Assembly: GCA_965227695.1 (NCBI GenBank)
Contig: OZ245760.1
Span: 2,170,001 to 2,234,000, forward strand
Source: UBA1858 sp965227695
GTDB taxonomy: Bacteria; Pseudomonadota; Gammaproteobacteria; UBA4575
DNA: 64,000 nt
Direction: 5' to 3'
Shown here: positions 49,835 through 59,621 of the stretch, piece after piece
Layout: the number at the start of each line of letters is the position of its first letter
Position numbering within the stretch: the first letter of the stretch is position 1
The notes under the pieces: model-generated
What the model saw: the letters and a program-made list of their open reading frames with translations, nothing else
What the model was told of the DNA's origin: nothing
Database searches by the model: none
Position numbers and translations under genes: made by a program

Positions 49835-50962
49835 CTAATAATCTCTATATTCTTTAGGTATCGTCAAATCAGCAGGAGCAGCTGGGTATTGACCGGGTTT
49901 CGCATTTTTAAGCTGAAATACATAAGCCAATACTTTGGCAACGGCTATGTATAAATCAGATATCACTTCATGATTTAAATCAGTTGTGTGATATATAGCT
50001 CGCGCAAGTAATGGCGCGGTAAATACAGGTACTTTATGTTGATTGCCAATCTCACGGATCTTGTGTGCCATGTTATCGAGTCCTTTAGCGACAACAACAG
50101 GTGCCGAGTCACGTGCAGTGTCATAACGCAAAGCGACACTATAATGGGTAGGATTAACAATAATGACATCTGCTTGTGGTACGTCCTCAAGCATTTTTCT
50201 CTGTGATAGTTCACGCTGAAGGTTACGCGCTCGTGCTTTCGATTCAGGATTACCTTCTGTTTCCTTAAATTCATCCTTGAGTTCCTGTATGCTCATTCTG
50301 AGTTGTTTTTTGTGATTCCATAATTGGTATGGAATGTCTATAACCAGTATCACAATCAGTCCAATTGCAATATATATATAACTACTAACAACAATTGAAA
50401 TAGAATGAATTATTGCATTGTCATAATGTTCATTCGCCAACTCAATGATTTCTTCCTGCTTTATATCCATAAAGACATACGCAATTGATGCAACAAGTGC
50501 GACTTTTAATACAGCTTTGATCAGCTCTATTAATGCATTAAGCCCAAACATCCTCTTTAATCCCGCCAGAGGGTTAAGTTTCGAAGCCTTGAAACCCATC
50601 GCGGATATATTAAAAGACCAGCCACCAATTAACACAGGCCCTGCTACGACAAGCAAAGTTAACATTATGAATAAAAATGTCATGCTATGTAGAACTTCAG
50701 AAAATGTTACACTCATCACTTCAAGGAGGTAGTCATTACTAAGCATACGACGATCTACAATAGTGTAACTTTTATTGAATGCACCGGTTATTGATTGATG
50801 CATTGATGACAATGAGAATAAAAGCAGGAAACCACCACCTAAACTTGCTATTGTGACACCAAGCTCTCTGGACCTGGGAACCTGTCCTTCTTTACGGGCA
50901 TCAAGCAGCCGTTTTGCACTCGGTTCTTCTGTTTTTTCCTGATCAGAATTATTTTCAGCCAT
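49835..50962 (-). CDS. flhB: Flagellar export switch protein FlhB
   Basis: Membrane protein that switches export from rod/hook to filament proteins. Four membrane segments lie in the first 215 residues. The self-cleavage site NPTH is present (VIIVNPTHYSVALRYD), followed by the C-terminal domain. At 375 residues it is the usual length. Twelve bases after fliR. Confidence 0.96.
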   Translation of the reverse strand: MAENNSDQEKTEEPSAKRLLDARKEGQVPRSRELGVTIASLGGGFLLLFSLSSMHQSITGAFNKSYTIVDRRMLSNDYLLEVMSVTFSEVLHSMTFLFIMLTLLVVAGPVLIGGWSFNISAMGFKASKLNPLAGLKRMFGLNALIELIKAVLKVALVASIAYVFMDIKQEEIIELANEHYDNAIIHSISIVVSSYIYIAIGLIVILVIDIPYQLWNHKKQLRMSIQELKDEFKETEGNPESKARARNLQRELSQRKMLEDVPQADVIIVNPTHYSVALRYDTARDSAPVVVAKGLDNMAHKIREIGNQHKVPVFTAPLLARAIYHTTDLNHEVISDLYIAVAKVLAYVFQLKNAKPGQYPAAPADLTIPKEYRDY

Positions 50963-50973
50963 AATTTATCTCA

Positions 50974-51732
50974 TCAAAACAACATCATCACAAATTCAAT
51001 CGATTGTTCAACAAGGTTCTGAAATATTCGCAAAGCCATTGGAGTGGTAATCGCAATAAAAACAAATCCCAGCAACATGGTTAGTGGAAATCCAACAGAA
51101 AATATATTCATCTGTGGTGAGACCCGAGTCATCAGTCCCATCGCGATGTTCACGACCAATAATGCAGTGACTGCCGGAATAGATACAAGCAAAGCACCGA
51201 TAAACATACGCCCACCCCACTCGGCAACAGCCATCGCGGAAGATAGTGATAAAAGAGAGTCAATTGGCTGCATCATAAAACTATCCAGTATCAGGCGAAT
51301 GAGAGCAATATGCCCGTCAAGCGCAAGAAAGTATAATGATGCAAAAACAGTCATTAACTGACTGACAACAGGTATTGTGACGCCATTTGCCGGATCAGTC
51401 ATCGAAGCAAAACCCAGACCCATTGTTAAAGCGATATTTTCACCGGCGATAGTAATAGCACTAAATGCAACCTGTAATATTAGACCGATAATAAGTCCGA
51501 TCATAATCTGCTGCATTAATAGCAGAACACCTTCAGCAGCCAATGGGTCAATATTTACCGGAGTTTTTATAAGTGGCAGAACAAAGATAGTAATTGCAGT
51601 TGCAACCAGGATTTTTATGTATACGGGGATATAAGAACTACCAATTAATGGCGCAATCAGTAGTAAACCAGTGATTCTGGCAAAAGGCCACATAAATTGA
51701 CTCAAGTAATCTATGATTAAAGCTGCCTGCAT
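50974..51732 (-). CDS. fliR: Flagellar export protein FliR
   Basis: Membrane subunit of the export core, forming the helical FliP5-FliQ4-FliR1 assembly. Six or so hydrophobic segments fill 252 residues; QIMIGLIIGLILQVAFSAITIAGE, in pieces, is a typical FliR part. It follows fliQ after three bases and precedes flhB. Confidence 0.95.
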   Translation of the reverse strand: MQAALIIDYLSQFMWPFARITGLLLIAPLIGSSYIPVYIKILVATAITIFVLPLIKTPVNIDPLAAEGVLLLMQQIMIGLIIGLILQVAFSAITIAGENIALTMGLGFASMTDPANGVTIPVVSQLMTVFASLYFLALDGHIALIRLILDSFMMQPIDSLLSLSSAMAVAEWGGRMFIGALLVSIPAVTALLVVNIAMGLMTRVSPQMNIFSVGFPLTMLLGFVFIAITTPMALRIFQNLVEQSIEFVMMLF

Positions 51733-51735
51733 AAT

Positions 51736-52005
51736 TTAGCCTATAATGATTGGTATACTCAAAATAAGCTGCTGAGTATAATCAGTAAGCGTAGCAAGGA
51801 GCCATGGTCCAGCAAACACCAATGTTAAAAATAGCGCAAACAATTTAGGAATAAAACTCAGCGTCATCTCGTTGATTTGCGTGGCCGCCTGGAACATCCC
51901 TATGATCAACCCGACACCAAGTGCAACGAGCAACATTGGTGCCGCAACGAGTACTGCAATCCACATGGCTTTTTGAGTAATATCTAAAACAAGTTCAGGT
52001 GTCAT
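51736..52005 (-). CDS. fliQ: Flagellar export protein FliQ
   Basis: Small export-core subunit of 89 residues with two membrane segments. TPELVLDITQKAMWIAVLVA and GLIIGMFQAATQINEMTLSF, in pieces, are typical. ATG 52005 is used; the open frame above it runs back into fliP and lacks family sequence. It overlaps nothing and is five bases past the fliP stop. Confidence 0.95.
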   Translation of the reverse strand: MTPELVLDITQKAMWIAVLVAAPMLLVALGVGLIIGMFQAATQINEMTLSFIPKLFALFLTLVFAGPWLLATLTDYTQQLILSIPIIIG

Positions 52006-52009
52006 AATG

Positions 52010-52741
52010 CTAAAAAAAACTGGAGGCAAGACTACCAACGATCATTGACCATCCATCTACCATGACAAATAACATTAATTTGAATGGCAGAGAGATAATC
52101 AATGGCGATAACATCATCATGCCCATTGACATTAATACGCTTGCAACCACAAGATCGATAATCAAAAACGGCAGAAATATCAAAAAACCAATCTGGAATG
52201 CCGTTTTGAGCTCACTAGTTATAAATGATGGCATCAGTACAGTTAGTGGAATATTTTCGACACCGTCTATGTTTTGCAGTCCAGACATTTCAATAAACAT
52301 TGAAATGTCATCTTCACGTGTCTGGTTTAACATAAATTCCATAACAGGTTTTTTAGCCTGTTCGAGTGCCTGCTTCGCAGAGATAGATTCAGAATAATAT
52401 GGCTGTGCTGCATTTATATTAATTTCATGTAATACCGGTGACATGATAAATATTGTTATAAACAGTGCCAGGCCCAATAAAATTTGGTTCGATGGAGTTT
52501 GCGCCGTACCCAATGCCTGTCTTAATATTGCAAGAACAATTATTATACGAGTAAAAGAGGTCATCATAAGCAAAGCAGCAGGCAATAAAGTTAATGCTGT
52601 CATTAAAATCAATGCCTGAAGACTCAATGAATATTTTTGATCGCCACTATCCGTGGTTTCAACAGTTAATGCCTCAAGACCTGGTGCTGCTAAGGCAGTA
52701 TTGATATAGAAGAAAATAATTACTGTGATTATTACTTTCAT
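52010..52741 (-). CDS. fliP: Flagellar export protein FliP
   Basis: Main subunit of the export-core ring, made with a cleavable signal peptide (about residues 1-20) and four membrane segments. ALTLLPAALLMMTSFTRIIIVLAILRQALGTAQTPSNQ, in pieces, is the FliP signature. At 243 residues it is normal. It overlaps fliO by four bases. Confidence 0.96.
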   Translation of the reverse strand: MKVIITVIIFFYINTALAAPGLEALTVETTDSGDQKYSLSLQALILMTALTLLPAALLMMTSFTRIIIVLAILRQALGTAQTPSNQILLGLALFITIFIMSPVLHEININAAQPYYSESISAKQALEQAKKPVMEFMLNQTREDDISMFIEMSGLQNIDGVENIPLTVLMPSFITSELKTAFQIGFLIFLPFLIIDLVVASVLMSMGMMMLSPLIISLPFKLMLFVMVDGWSMIVGSLASSFF

Positions 52742-53169
52742 GATGGTTTCTTATTTAGTACTTTTTCTATGTGATGTGCAAAACTTGTCGCTTGATGACA
52801 TTCTTCATTAGCGCCAAATTCGTCACTTGAGAATTCATGAAGCCTTGTAATTCCAGCTGTAGAGACACCTAATAAAAGATTAGCGCTTCCAGCCTTTACT
52901 ATTACTAGTTTTTCCTTGCTACCCAGCGAAATCCCGCCGATGACTTGCATTTTTGTATGACTCTTAATACTAAGTCCTGAGTAACGTTTAAACACATATA
53001 CGAACAAATAAAAAATGAACAGTACAAGTGCGAGGGAAATAATGACTTTTACCGCTTCCCATGAATATATTCCGTAAGAACTGCTATCAGCTGCCTGCTG
53101 GGCAAGCGCAATTGGATTCATATTAACGAGCAGGAAAACAAGAAAAAACAAACGTGAAATGCGTTTCAT
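52738..53169 (-). CDS. fliO: Flagellar biosynthesis protein FliO
   Basis: Small membrane protein that helps FliP assemble. A signal-like N-terminus (residues 4-22) and one more membrane segment (about residues 41-60) precede a short cytoplasmic domain with MQVIGGISLGSKEKLVIVKAG and LLLGVSTAGI, typical of FliO. ATG 53169 is chosen: it overlaps the fliN stop and gives a normal signal peptide; the longer frame from 53217 overlaps fliN by 44 bases. Confidence 0.9.
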   Translation of the reverse strand: MKRISRLFFLVFLLVNMNPIALAQQAADSSSYGIYSWEAVKVIISLALVLFIFYLFVYVFKRYSGLSIKSHTKMQVIGGISLGSKEKLVIVKAGSANLLLGVSTAGITRLHEFSSDEFGANEECHQATSFAHHIEKVLNKKPS

Positions 53170-53173
53170 TTTA

Positions 53174-53530
53174 TCAAATTCCGTTAAATCCCTGGACACG
53201 CTTTTCGGGACTAACAATGTCAGTTAATCGGATGGCGAATTTGTTATCGACTACGACGACCTCTCCCTGTGCAATCAAAGCACCATTTACTAGCACATCA
53301 AGTGGTTCATCAACCATTTTTTCCAGTTCTATCACAGAACCCTGGCCCAATTTCATCAGTTCTCTTAATTGCATTTTCGACTTGCCAAGCTCTAACGAGA
53401 TCTGTACGGGAATATTTAAGATAACGTCCAGATTTTGATTATTTTCCATGCCTATATTTTCAAGTATTTGTTCGTCCTTGATAATCTCTTGATCAGTTTC
53501 TGGATTATTATTACTCTCTAATTCAGTCAT
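53174..53530 (-). CDS. fliN: Flagellar motor switch protein FliN
   Basis: Part of the C-ring that sets rotation direction. The SpoA domain is clear (VILNIPVQISLELGKSKMQLRELMKLGQGSVIELEK, in pieces, and DVLVNGALIAQGEVVVVDNKFAIRLTDI). The first 40 residues are acidic and variable. At 118 residues it is normal. Lies 26 bases after fliM. Confidence 0.95.
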   Translation of the reverse strand: MTELESNNNPETDQEIIKDEQILENIGMENNQNLDVILNIPVQISLELGKSKMQLRELMKLGQGSVIELEKMVDEPLDVLVNGALIAQGEVVVVDNKFAIRLTDIVSPEKRVQGFNGI

Positions 53531-53556
53531 CTATATATCCCTTATCGAATTTTTGA

Positions 53557-54573
53557 TTATCTTTTTTCAGATTTAATCCAGTGGTTAACCTTGATAGCAG
53601 TCTGACCATTACTCTCGCCCAATTGACCATTTAAGATTGGTGTTTTATCGATATAAACAGTAATACTCTCTGGCTTCTGTATAGTGAAGGTATCACCTAT
53701 TTTTAAGTCAACAAGTTTACTCACCGGCATAACCGTTCTCCCCAGCTCACCGATTAATGTTACTGGCATACATTGCAGTTTTTTATAAAACTTATTCACC
53801 CATTGCTTGTCACCTGCTTCCTGAATATTCTGAACCACTCTTCTCAAATTATGCTTCACTTTATCCAGCGTCTTATAAGGAATCGCTATCCTGATCATAT
53901 TTTCTTTTTCCTGTAAATTAACCTTAAATGATAAACTTACAATTAACTCATCTGTGTCCATATCATTCATCAGTCTTGGGTTACTTTCACTATTAATATA
54001 GTTGAAATTAAATTCATCCAATAACTTCCATGAAGTTTTCATGCTGTCTAATACATATTTCATTAATTTATCGCTAATTCGCAATTCAGCATTTGTAAAC
54101 ACCTCTCTCTCCAGCTTATTAGAATTATTATCCTCTTCCTTATCTTCTTCTTTGTTTTCCTTGTCACACAGTTCAGGTGCACCGAAATACGCTTCGATTA
54201 ATGAATTGATTATTAAACTGTCAAAACATAGAAAAAGATTTCCATTCAATTCCGGTACATTAACTCTTTTTATATCAATCGGTATTGCAAGTGAATGTAA
54301 ATATTCACCATAACTGTTTATCTTTATATCAAGCGCTTCAACGTCAACACTTTTCTGTAGCATTAACTCCAGTTTATCGCGAAGATCTATCGCCATTCTT
54401 TCATTAATAATTTGCAATGTTGGAAAATGTGATTCTCTGGTATGTTCCGGCTGTTTGAAATTGTACGGCGTTATCTGCCCTATATTACTTAGCTCTTCTT
54501 TATTTCCTGCCTGACTGTCATGAGATCCAGTCAAGTCACTCATTTCCTGTTCTGTTAATATTTCTTCTGACAT
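53557..54573 (-). CDS. fliM: Flagellar motor switch protein FliM
   Basis: C-ring protein that binds phospho-CheY and turns the switch. The N-terminal peptide MSEEILTEQEMSDLTG is in the place of the CheY-binding motif, though less close to the usual LSQDEIDALL than in many relatives. The middle domain has an unusually long acidic/Asn insert (ENKEEDKEEDNNSN), and the C-terminal SpoA domain is intact. At 338 residues it is normal. Confidence 0.94.
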   Translation of the reverse strand: MSEEILTEQEMSDLTGSHDSQAGNKEELSNIGQITPYNFKQPEHTRESHFPTLQIINERMAIDLRDKLELMLQKSVDVEALDIKINSYGEYLHSLAIPIDIKRVNVPELNGNLFLCFDSLIINSLIEAYFGAPELCDKENKEEDKEEDNNSNKLEREVFTNAELRISDKLMKYVLDSMKTSWKLLDEFNFNYINSESNPRLMNDMDTDELIVSLSFKVNLQEKENMIRIAIPYKTLDKVKHNLRRVVQNIQEAGDKQWVNKFYKKLQCMPVTLIGELGRTVMPVSKLVDLKIGDTFTIQKPESITVYIDKTPILNGQLGESNGQTAIKVNHWIKSEKR

Positions 54574-54575
54574 AA

Positions 54576-55079
54576 CTATTGCGATACAAATTTAGTAAAG
54601 TAAATATCTTCTATACCTGCATTACCGGTTTTTTCTTCCATTGTTTCATTAATCGTATCCAGCACTTTTCTGCGTAATTCTTCTTTACCTTCCACAGTTT
54701 GTACCTTTTTGCTTTCTGCTGTACTTAAAGACATCAATACGGCATTACGTACTGCCGGCATGTGCAATTTCAAATCTTCAATCACATCATTTTCATATGA
54801 CATAGCAACAACATATACCTGCATGTAATTCTTGTTTGATTGACCACTAAAATTCGCGACAAAGGCAGGATGAAGGTCATGATAAATCGCTTTTTTCTCC
54901 TGCTTGATCTCTTCTTCCGCAATATCTGTTGTCTCTTGATCATTATCATCTGTTGATCCCATAAACATCATTCCACCGCCGGCACCAATACCTAATATCA
55001 CCAGTGCCATTATCACCATAATGATTATCTTTTTACTTGAACCCTTTTGTGGTTCATCCTGTTTATCCTCATCAGCCAT
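54576..55079 (-). CDS. fliL: Flagellar basal-body protein FliL
   Basis: Single-pass membrane protein around the stator, 167 residues. The membrane segment is near residues 18-40 (IIIMVIMALVILGIGAGGGMMF), followed by an acidic linker and a periplasmic domain (YHDLHPAFVANFSGQSNKNYMQV in pieces). It is the first gene of fliLMNOPQR-flhB and is preceded by a good sigma-54 promoter. Confidence 0.92.
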   Translation of the reverse strand: MADEDKQDEPQKGSSKKIIIMVIMALVILGIGAGGGMMFMGSTDDNDQETTDIAEEEIKQEKKAIYHDLHPAFVANFSGQSNKNYMQVYVVAMSYENDVIEDLKLHMPAVRNAVLMSLSTAESKKVQTVEGKEELRRKVLDTINETMEEKTGNAGIEDIYFTKFVSQ

Positions 55080-55140
55080 TTTTTAAACCTTTGTTGATTG
55101 CATTGTGAACTGGAACCTGTAACCATCTATCATGGTATTA

Positions 55141-55155
55141 GCAAAGGATGTGCCA
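55141..55155 (-). promoter_or_regulatory. Sigma-54 promoter upstream of fliL
   Basis: Reading leftward, TGGCAC (55155-55150), five bases, TTGC (55144-55141) match the -24/-12 consensus in every conserved position, with TT before and T after. The start point would be near 55130, about 50 bases before fliL. The FlrC-type activator encoded at the right edge is the obvious driver. Such control of fliL is known in polar flagellates. Confidence 0.82.
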
Positions 55156-55290
55156 AAATATTATTTATATAATAATCAATACGTTGCATTATTATTGACA
55201 AGACAGGAGGAACTGTAACTTTGATTGCTGACAAGCAATTGACATATCACTGTCAATAGTGTCGATTATATGGCGCCGTTTAAATGGCGT

Positions 55291-57174
55291 TTAAGCGAAT
55301 GCTTCCAAAAGGTAACTCGATGATGGCTTCGTATTCACAGCTTGTGTTAATTCCTTGTCATCAGGATGTTCATCGAGTATTTCTTCATTATTTTCACTGA
55401 GTTGTGCAGATGAATAAGACTCATCTTGTCCTTTTTCCTGACTCGAGACATTAGTATTTTGCAGATTAAGGCCCTGTTGATCGAGCATATCCCTGAGTTT
55501 TGGAATAAATGATTCTATTGCCTCTTTAGCAGCAGTGTTCTGGGTAGTAAACTGGATATTAAACCCATCTTTATCACGCTCAATATTTATTTCCAATGAG
55601 CCGAGATGCTCAGGTGACAATGAAATTTTTACATGATTATTATTATTTTTTGCCCAGACAATCTGATTGGCAATTTGTTCACTGCCAGTTTCATCCAGAC
55701 CGCCTGATAACTGTATAATCGGTCTATCAACACTTGATGTCCTTCCAGCTGTATTAGACGTATCTATAACACTAACTTGGTTTACAGGTTTATTATCAGT
55801 AACCTCAGATGGCATCGTTTTAATACTGTCAATTTGCTCATTAGTCGTCGCTATTGTTATTGGCGCATCTGAATTTATGACCTGGTTATGCTGTAATTTA
55901 CCAGTTAGCGGCTGACGCTCCGTATCTGGGTAATGGTTATACATCTCGTCAGTGACTTTAATATTGTCATTAACTGGCCTGGTCGCTGAATGATTTAATT
56001 GCTTGTCAATCAGTGAATGGGAAAGAACAGATGGTGACACGGATTTTTCTACACTATAATTTTCACCATCCCGTATAACAGCTAAACCACTGTTTATTTC
56101 TCTTATATCCCGATCTGTCATCCTATTTTGATGACTTTGTATCAAGTTATTTGGTAGCTCTTTTGTATCAGCGATGCCTTGCGTTTTAATTACATCAATA
56201 TCATTGGATGAAATTGATGTTGCTAAATTCTGATCGATATCAACATTGTTTCCAGATGTGACAGGGAATATAACAGGTTTAGTCTGACGATTTTGTTTTG
56301 CCATGTCGGCAGCGTCTGACAACGGATTATGTTTGTCCGTATATGAATCTACATTAGCATTCAAATCATTGATTGATTTTATATAGACACTATTATTTTT
56401 TGTCTCAACACCATCAGAATTGCTAATACCAGTTAACGCGCGCAAAGAATCTACCGCTTGAGCAGGTTCTGTATTGCGAGACATTTTGACTGCAACATTA
56501 CCATTATCATATAGTGCATCCTTCGAATAATGTACACTATTTTTAGTTTCATTCAGTAAAGCCTGATGTCCATATTGATTATCTTCGAGCTTGTTTCTTG
56601 CAGACAGTTGAAAATAGTCAGCTGATATAAGAGATGAAATCGGCTTTTCAGGTGTAGTTATTTCTTGATTATTAGTTGTACTATCTGACTGAAATAAATT
56701 TTCTTTGGTTAAGTTAACCGGTGAACTTAACAAGGCATAATTGTACGACAGTATGTATCGCCCCCCCGGTGCTTTTACAGGGTTTTCTACTGGCAATGGT
56801 AATTGTGTGGTGCTGAATACCTGATTCTCAATGCCAGATTCCTGGCTATCAATTAAATTTTTATACTGTGATGTATTCTCTTCGCTGTCATTCATCGGTA
56901 ATTGAATTTCATTCAGCACACTTACAGAACTTGCCAATGGCAGTGCTGATAACGGCAACTCATGCTGGCTAAAGCCGGCAATATTTGCAGGTCCCGTTCC
57001 ATCATACATTTGTCCAAAAATATGGCCAAAGCCACGATAGTTAGTATAATTAACTTGTAACTCACTGTTTTTCAGTGAGTTAGTCTCATGGCTGGCAAAT
57101 AGTCCTGATATCTGATTGAGCAGTATGTGCATCGTATGTCGTTTTAGCTGGTCACAGTACCAACTAACTTGCAT
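55291..57174 (-). CDS. fliK: Flagellar hook-length control protein FliK
   Basis: Secreted ruler that sets hook length. The N-terminal 480 residues are low in hydrophobic content, Ser/Asn/Thr-rich and variable, as is usual. The C-terminal domain is recognisable by LSPEHLGSLEINIERDKDGFNIQF (in pieces) and AAKEAIESFIPKLRDMLDQQGL. At 627 residues it is long for the family. The start may be ATG 57132 instead of 57174. Overall identity is sound. Confidence 0.9.
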   Translation of the reverse strand: MQVSWYCDQLKRHTMHILLNQISGLFASHETNSLKNSELQVNYTNYRGFGHIFGQMYDGTGPANIAGFSQHELPLSALPLASSVSVLNEIQLPMNDSEENTSQYKNLIDSQESGIENQVFSTTQLPLPVENPVKAPGGRYILSYNYALLSSPVNLTKENLFQSDSTTNNQEITTPEKPISSLISADYFQLSARNKLEDNQYGHQALLNETKNSVHYSKDALYDNGNVAVKMSRNTEPAQAVDSLRALTGISNSDGVETKNNSVYIKSINDLNANVDSYTDKHNPLSDAADMAKQNRQTKPVIFPVTSGNNVDIDQNLATSISSNDIDVIKTQGIADTKELPNNLIQSHQNRMTDRDIREINSGLAVIRDGENYSVEKSVSPSVLSHSLIDKQLNHSATRPVNDNIKVTDEMYNHYPDTERQPLTGKLQHNQVINSDAPITIATTNEQIDSIKTMPSEVTDNKPVNQVSVIDTSNTAGRTSSVDRPIIQLSGGLDETGSEQIANQIVWAKNNNNHVKISLSPEHLGSLEINIERDKDGFNIQFTTQNTAAKEAIESFIPKLRDMLDQQGLNLQNTNVSSQEKGQDESYSSAQLSENNEEILDEHPDDKELTQAVNTKPSSSYLLEAFA

Positions 57175-57188
57175 AGATCAGGCCAACT

Positions 57189-57632
57189 TCACTTTGAGCT
57201 TGTTCTGTGATTCGAAGTGTTATATATATTTTCTTCTAGCTGCTGCTGAATTTTTCTTTGTTTTGCGTGTTTTTCAGCAAGCTTATATTTCTCCGTGAGA
57301 CGTTCTACAGATTTGATAAGACGTCTACTTTCTGTCACTTTATCAATCATTTGGGAATACTTTACTTCATTTTTTTGCAGTTTCGACGTCATTTGATCGA
57401 TTGCAGTCGACACTCTGTTACTAAACGATTTAATCAAGATAAGATCATTCACATTGACTGTTGAATCAATAATTTTTTTTTCTGAAGAGTGACTGTGACT
57501 GGCCAAATCGTTAATTTGTGATTTCAATGCATCTACACTTTGCTGTGTGCGGTTTAACTCGACTAATAATCCCTTCTCTTGCAGTGAGATTAAATGATGC
57601 AATTTACATAGTTTTTGCGATTTAAGCATCAT
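57189..57632 (-). CDS. fliJ: Flagellar export chaperone FliJ
   Basis: Long helical coiled-coil protein that links the ATPase to the export gate, 147 residues, Lys/Gln/Glu-rich throughout. Identity rests on coiled-coil character and on its place between fliI (overlapping by four bases) and fliK; sequence motifs are weak in this family. Confidence 0.85.
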   Translation of the reverse strand: MMLKSQKLCKLHHLISLQEKGLLVELNRTQQSVDALKSQINDLASHSHSSEKKIIDSTVNVNDLILIKSFSNRVSTAIDQMTSKLQKNEVKYSQMIDKVTESRRLIKSVERLTEKYKLAEKHAKQRKIQQQLEENIYNTSNHRTSSK

Positions 57633-59008
57633 ATTGAATCAGTGTGAAATAAATTTTTTAAGCCGGACACTGATTCAGAGAGAGAAAACTTCTCATCTAC
57701 ATCCTGAGTCAGGAACGCAGTTAATTTTTGATGCAACATGATAGCAACATCCAATTCTTCATCAGACCCTTGTTTATAAATACCTAGCTGAATAACATCC
57801 TTGTTTTCCTGATATTTCGAATATACACTTCTAAAAAGGTGTGCAAACTGAAGGTGTTCTTTGCTCACAACATTATTCATAATTCTGCTAATTGACTTTT
57901 CTATATCTATTGCAGGATAGTGACCACGCTCGGCGAGCTCTCTGGTTAAGGTGATGTGTCCATCAAGTACAGATCGTGCGGAATCAACAACCGGATCGTC
58001 CAGATCGCCATTTTCAGCAAGAACCGTATAGAAGGCTGTAATAGAGCCTGTGTCGTTTTCATTCATCCCGGCTCTTTCGACCAGCTCAGGTATTTTTGCA
58101 AATACAGAAGGAGGGTAGCCTTTTGATACCGGTGGCTCTCCTACCGACAGAGAAATTTCTCGATGTGCTTGTGCGTATCGTGTCAAAGAGTCCATTAGCA
58201 ACAATACGTGTTTACCTTTATTTCTAAAGTACTCAGCTATACACGTTGCGTATTGAGCTGCGTGTACCCTGTGCAGAGGACTATAGTCTGCAGGTGCAGC
58301 AACAACGATAGCATTACGTCTCGACTCTTCGGTAAGTGTATTATTTATAAACTCACTCACTTCACGTCCACGTTCACCTATCAATGCGATAACTGTAATA
58401 TCAGCATTGGTATAGCGTGTCATCATCCCCAGAAGTACGCTTTTACCTACACCACTTGGCGCAATAAGGCCGATTCTTTGTCCTAACCCTATCGTCAGCA
58501 AGCTATTTATAGATTTTACGCCCACATCCAGTGGTTCTTTTATCAATGTACGTGACAACGGGTTTATTGGATGCTGATGTAAATCAACACGTGGCATATC
58601 AGCTGCGAGCGGAAAATTATCCAGCGACTCACCATTGCCGTTGAGTATATGGCCAATTAACTCTTCGCCTACCGGCAAACCGGCCAGCTTATTCTTCGGT
58701 ATCACTTGCATGCCTGGTGCACACTCATGTGTTTTACCCAAGGCCATTAAATAGGTTATACCTGCATCAAATCCAACCACTTCTGCCTCAATTAAATCAT
58801 CGTTACCTGAAATAATTTGGCAACGAGTCCCGATTTTACAATGAATTCCACGGGCTTCCAGTGCCAGCCCGGATATTCTGGTTAGCACTCCATGAACGAC
58901 TGGTTCCTGTGGCTGCACGCGCTTCAGGCACTCATCATACCACTGAGTAAAGCATTTGCTTCTTTCTCGATAGTAATTATTAAGCAAGGTCATTTCTTTG
59001 ATCACCAA
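57629..59008 (-). CDS. fliI: Flagellum-specific ATP synthase FliI
   Basis: ATPase that unloads export substrates. Walker A is APSGVGKSVLLG, followed by GERGREVSEF, LLLMDSLTRYA, and a beta-type C-terminal domain. At 459 residues it is normal. GTG 59008 is kept because AGGT lies close upstream; ATG 58993 is nearly as likely. It overlaps fliH (29 bases) and fliJ (four bases). Confidence 0.96.
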   Translation of the reverse strand: MVIKEMTLLNNYYRERSKCFTQWYDECLKRVQPQEPVVHGVLTRISGLALEARGIHCKIGTRCQIISGNDDLIEAEVVGFDAGITYLMALGKTHECAPGMQVIPKNKLAGLPVGEELIGHILNGNGESLDNFPLAADMPRVDLHQHPINPLSRTLIKEPLDVGVKSINSLLTIGLGQRIGLIAPSGVGKSVLLGMMTRYTNADITVIALIGERGREVSEFINNTLTEESRRNAIVVAAPADYSPLHRVHAAQYATCIAEYFRNKGKHVLLLMDSLTRYAQAHREISLSVGEPPVSKGYPPSVFAKIPELVERAGMNENDTGSITAFYTVLAENGDLDDPVVDSARSVLDGHITLTRELAERGHYPAIDIEKSISRIMNNVVSKEHLQFAHLFRSVYSKYQENKDVIQLGIYKQGSDEELDVAIMLHQKLTAFLTQDVDEKFSLSESVSGLKNLFHTDSI

Positions 59009-59612
59009 ATACCTGACTAGCGATATTTGCTATTTGCTTGTCAATTGTAAGATCTGCCAATGAATATTGCGTAGTCGCCTTGCAGCCACCGCGATCGATA
59101 GTTGGATCCTGTATAATATTTATTCGACTGGACTCAGTATCCTGTGAAAATATTTCTTTTATCATTAAAAAATCAGAAGGATTTACGTGAATAGATAACA
59201 TTTCGTTATCACCCGGGATAAGACTGATTGCCTGTTTAACAGCGGATACAACCTGACCTGAATCGAGTGTCAGCTCGCGCCTGATTATTTGCTTTGCAAT
59301 GGCAATTGCCATATCGGCGGTCTTGACCTGTATCTGCTTATCTATAGCCGCTAATGGATAGTTAATTTCCTCACATATTTTATCAAGCAGTGCCAGCTTG
59401 TCAGACCACAGCTTTTGCACTTCGTCATTAGCCTGTTTATATCCCTGCTCATAACCATGCTTAATTTGTTCTTCATACGATTGCTGTAGATGACTTTGAT
59501 GTTGCCGGTTATCAGGTGACAGCATCGCATTGGGGATAAACTCGCTGCTTTTGTGCATACCAGTTGTATGTTCAAGTAATTGTGTAATGCCATTATATTT
59601 TTTTTTATTCAA
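58980..59612 (-). CDS. fliH: Flagellar assembly protein FliH
   Basis: Regulator that holds FliI and ties it to the C-ring, 210 residues. The N-terminal helix (QHQSHLQQSYEEQIKHGYEQGYKQA, in pieces) and the C-terminal V-ATPase-like domain (AKQIIRRELTLDSGQVVSAVKQAI) are typical. It overlaps fliI. Confidence 0.92.
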   Translation of the reverse strand: MNKKKYNGITQLLEHTTGMHKSSEFIPNAMLSPDNRQHQSHLQQSYEEQIKHGYEQGYKQANDEVQKLWSDKLALLDKICEEINYPLAAIDKQIQVKTADMAIAIAKQIIRRELTLDSGQVVSAVKQAISLIPGDNEMLSIHVNPSDFLMIKEIFSQDTESSRINIIQDPTIDRGGCKATTQYSLADLTIDKQIANIASQVFGDQRNDLA

Positions 59613-59621
59613 TGGTATAAC

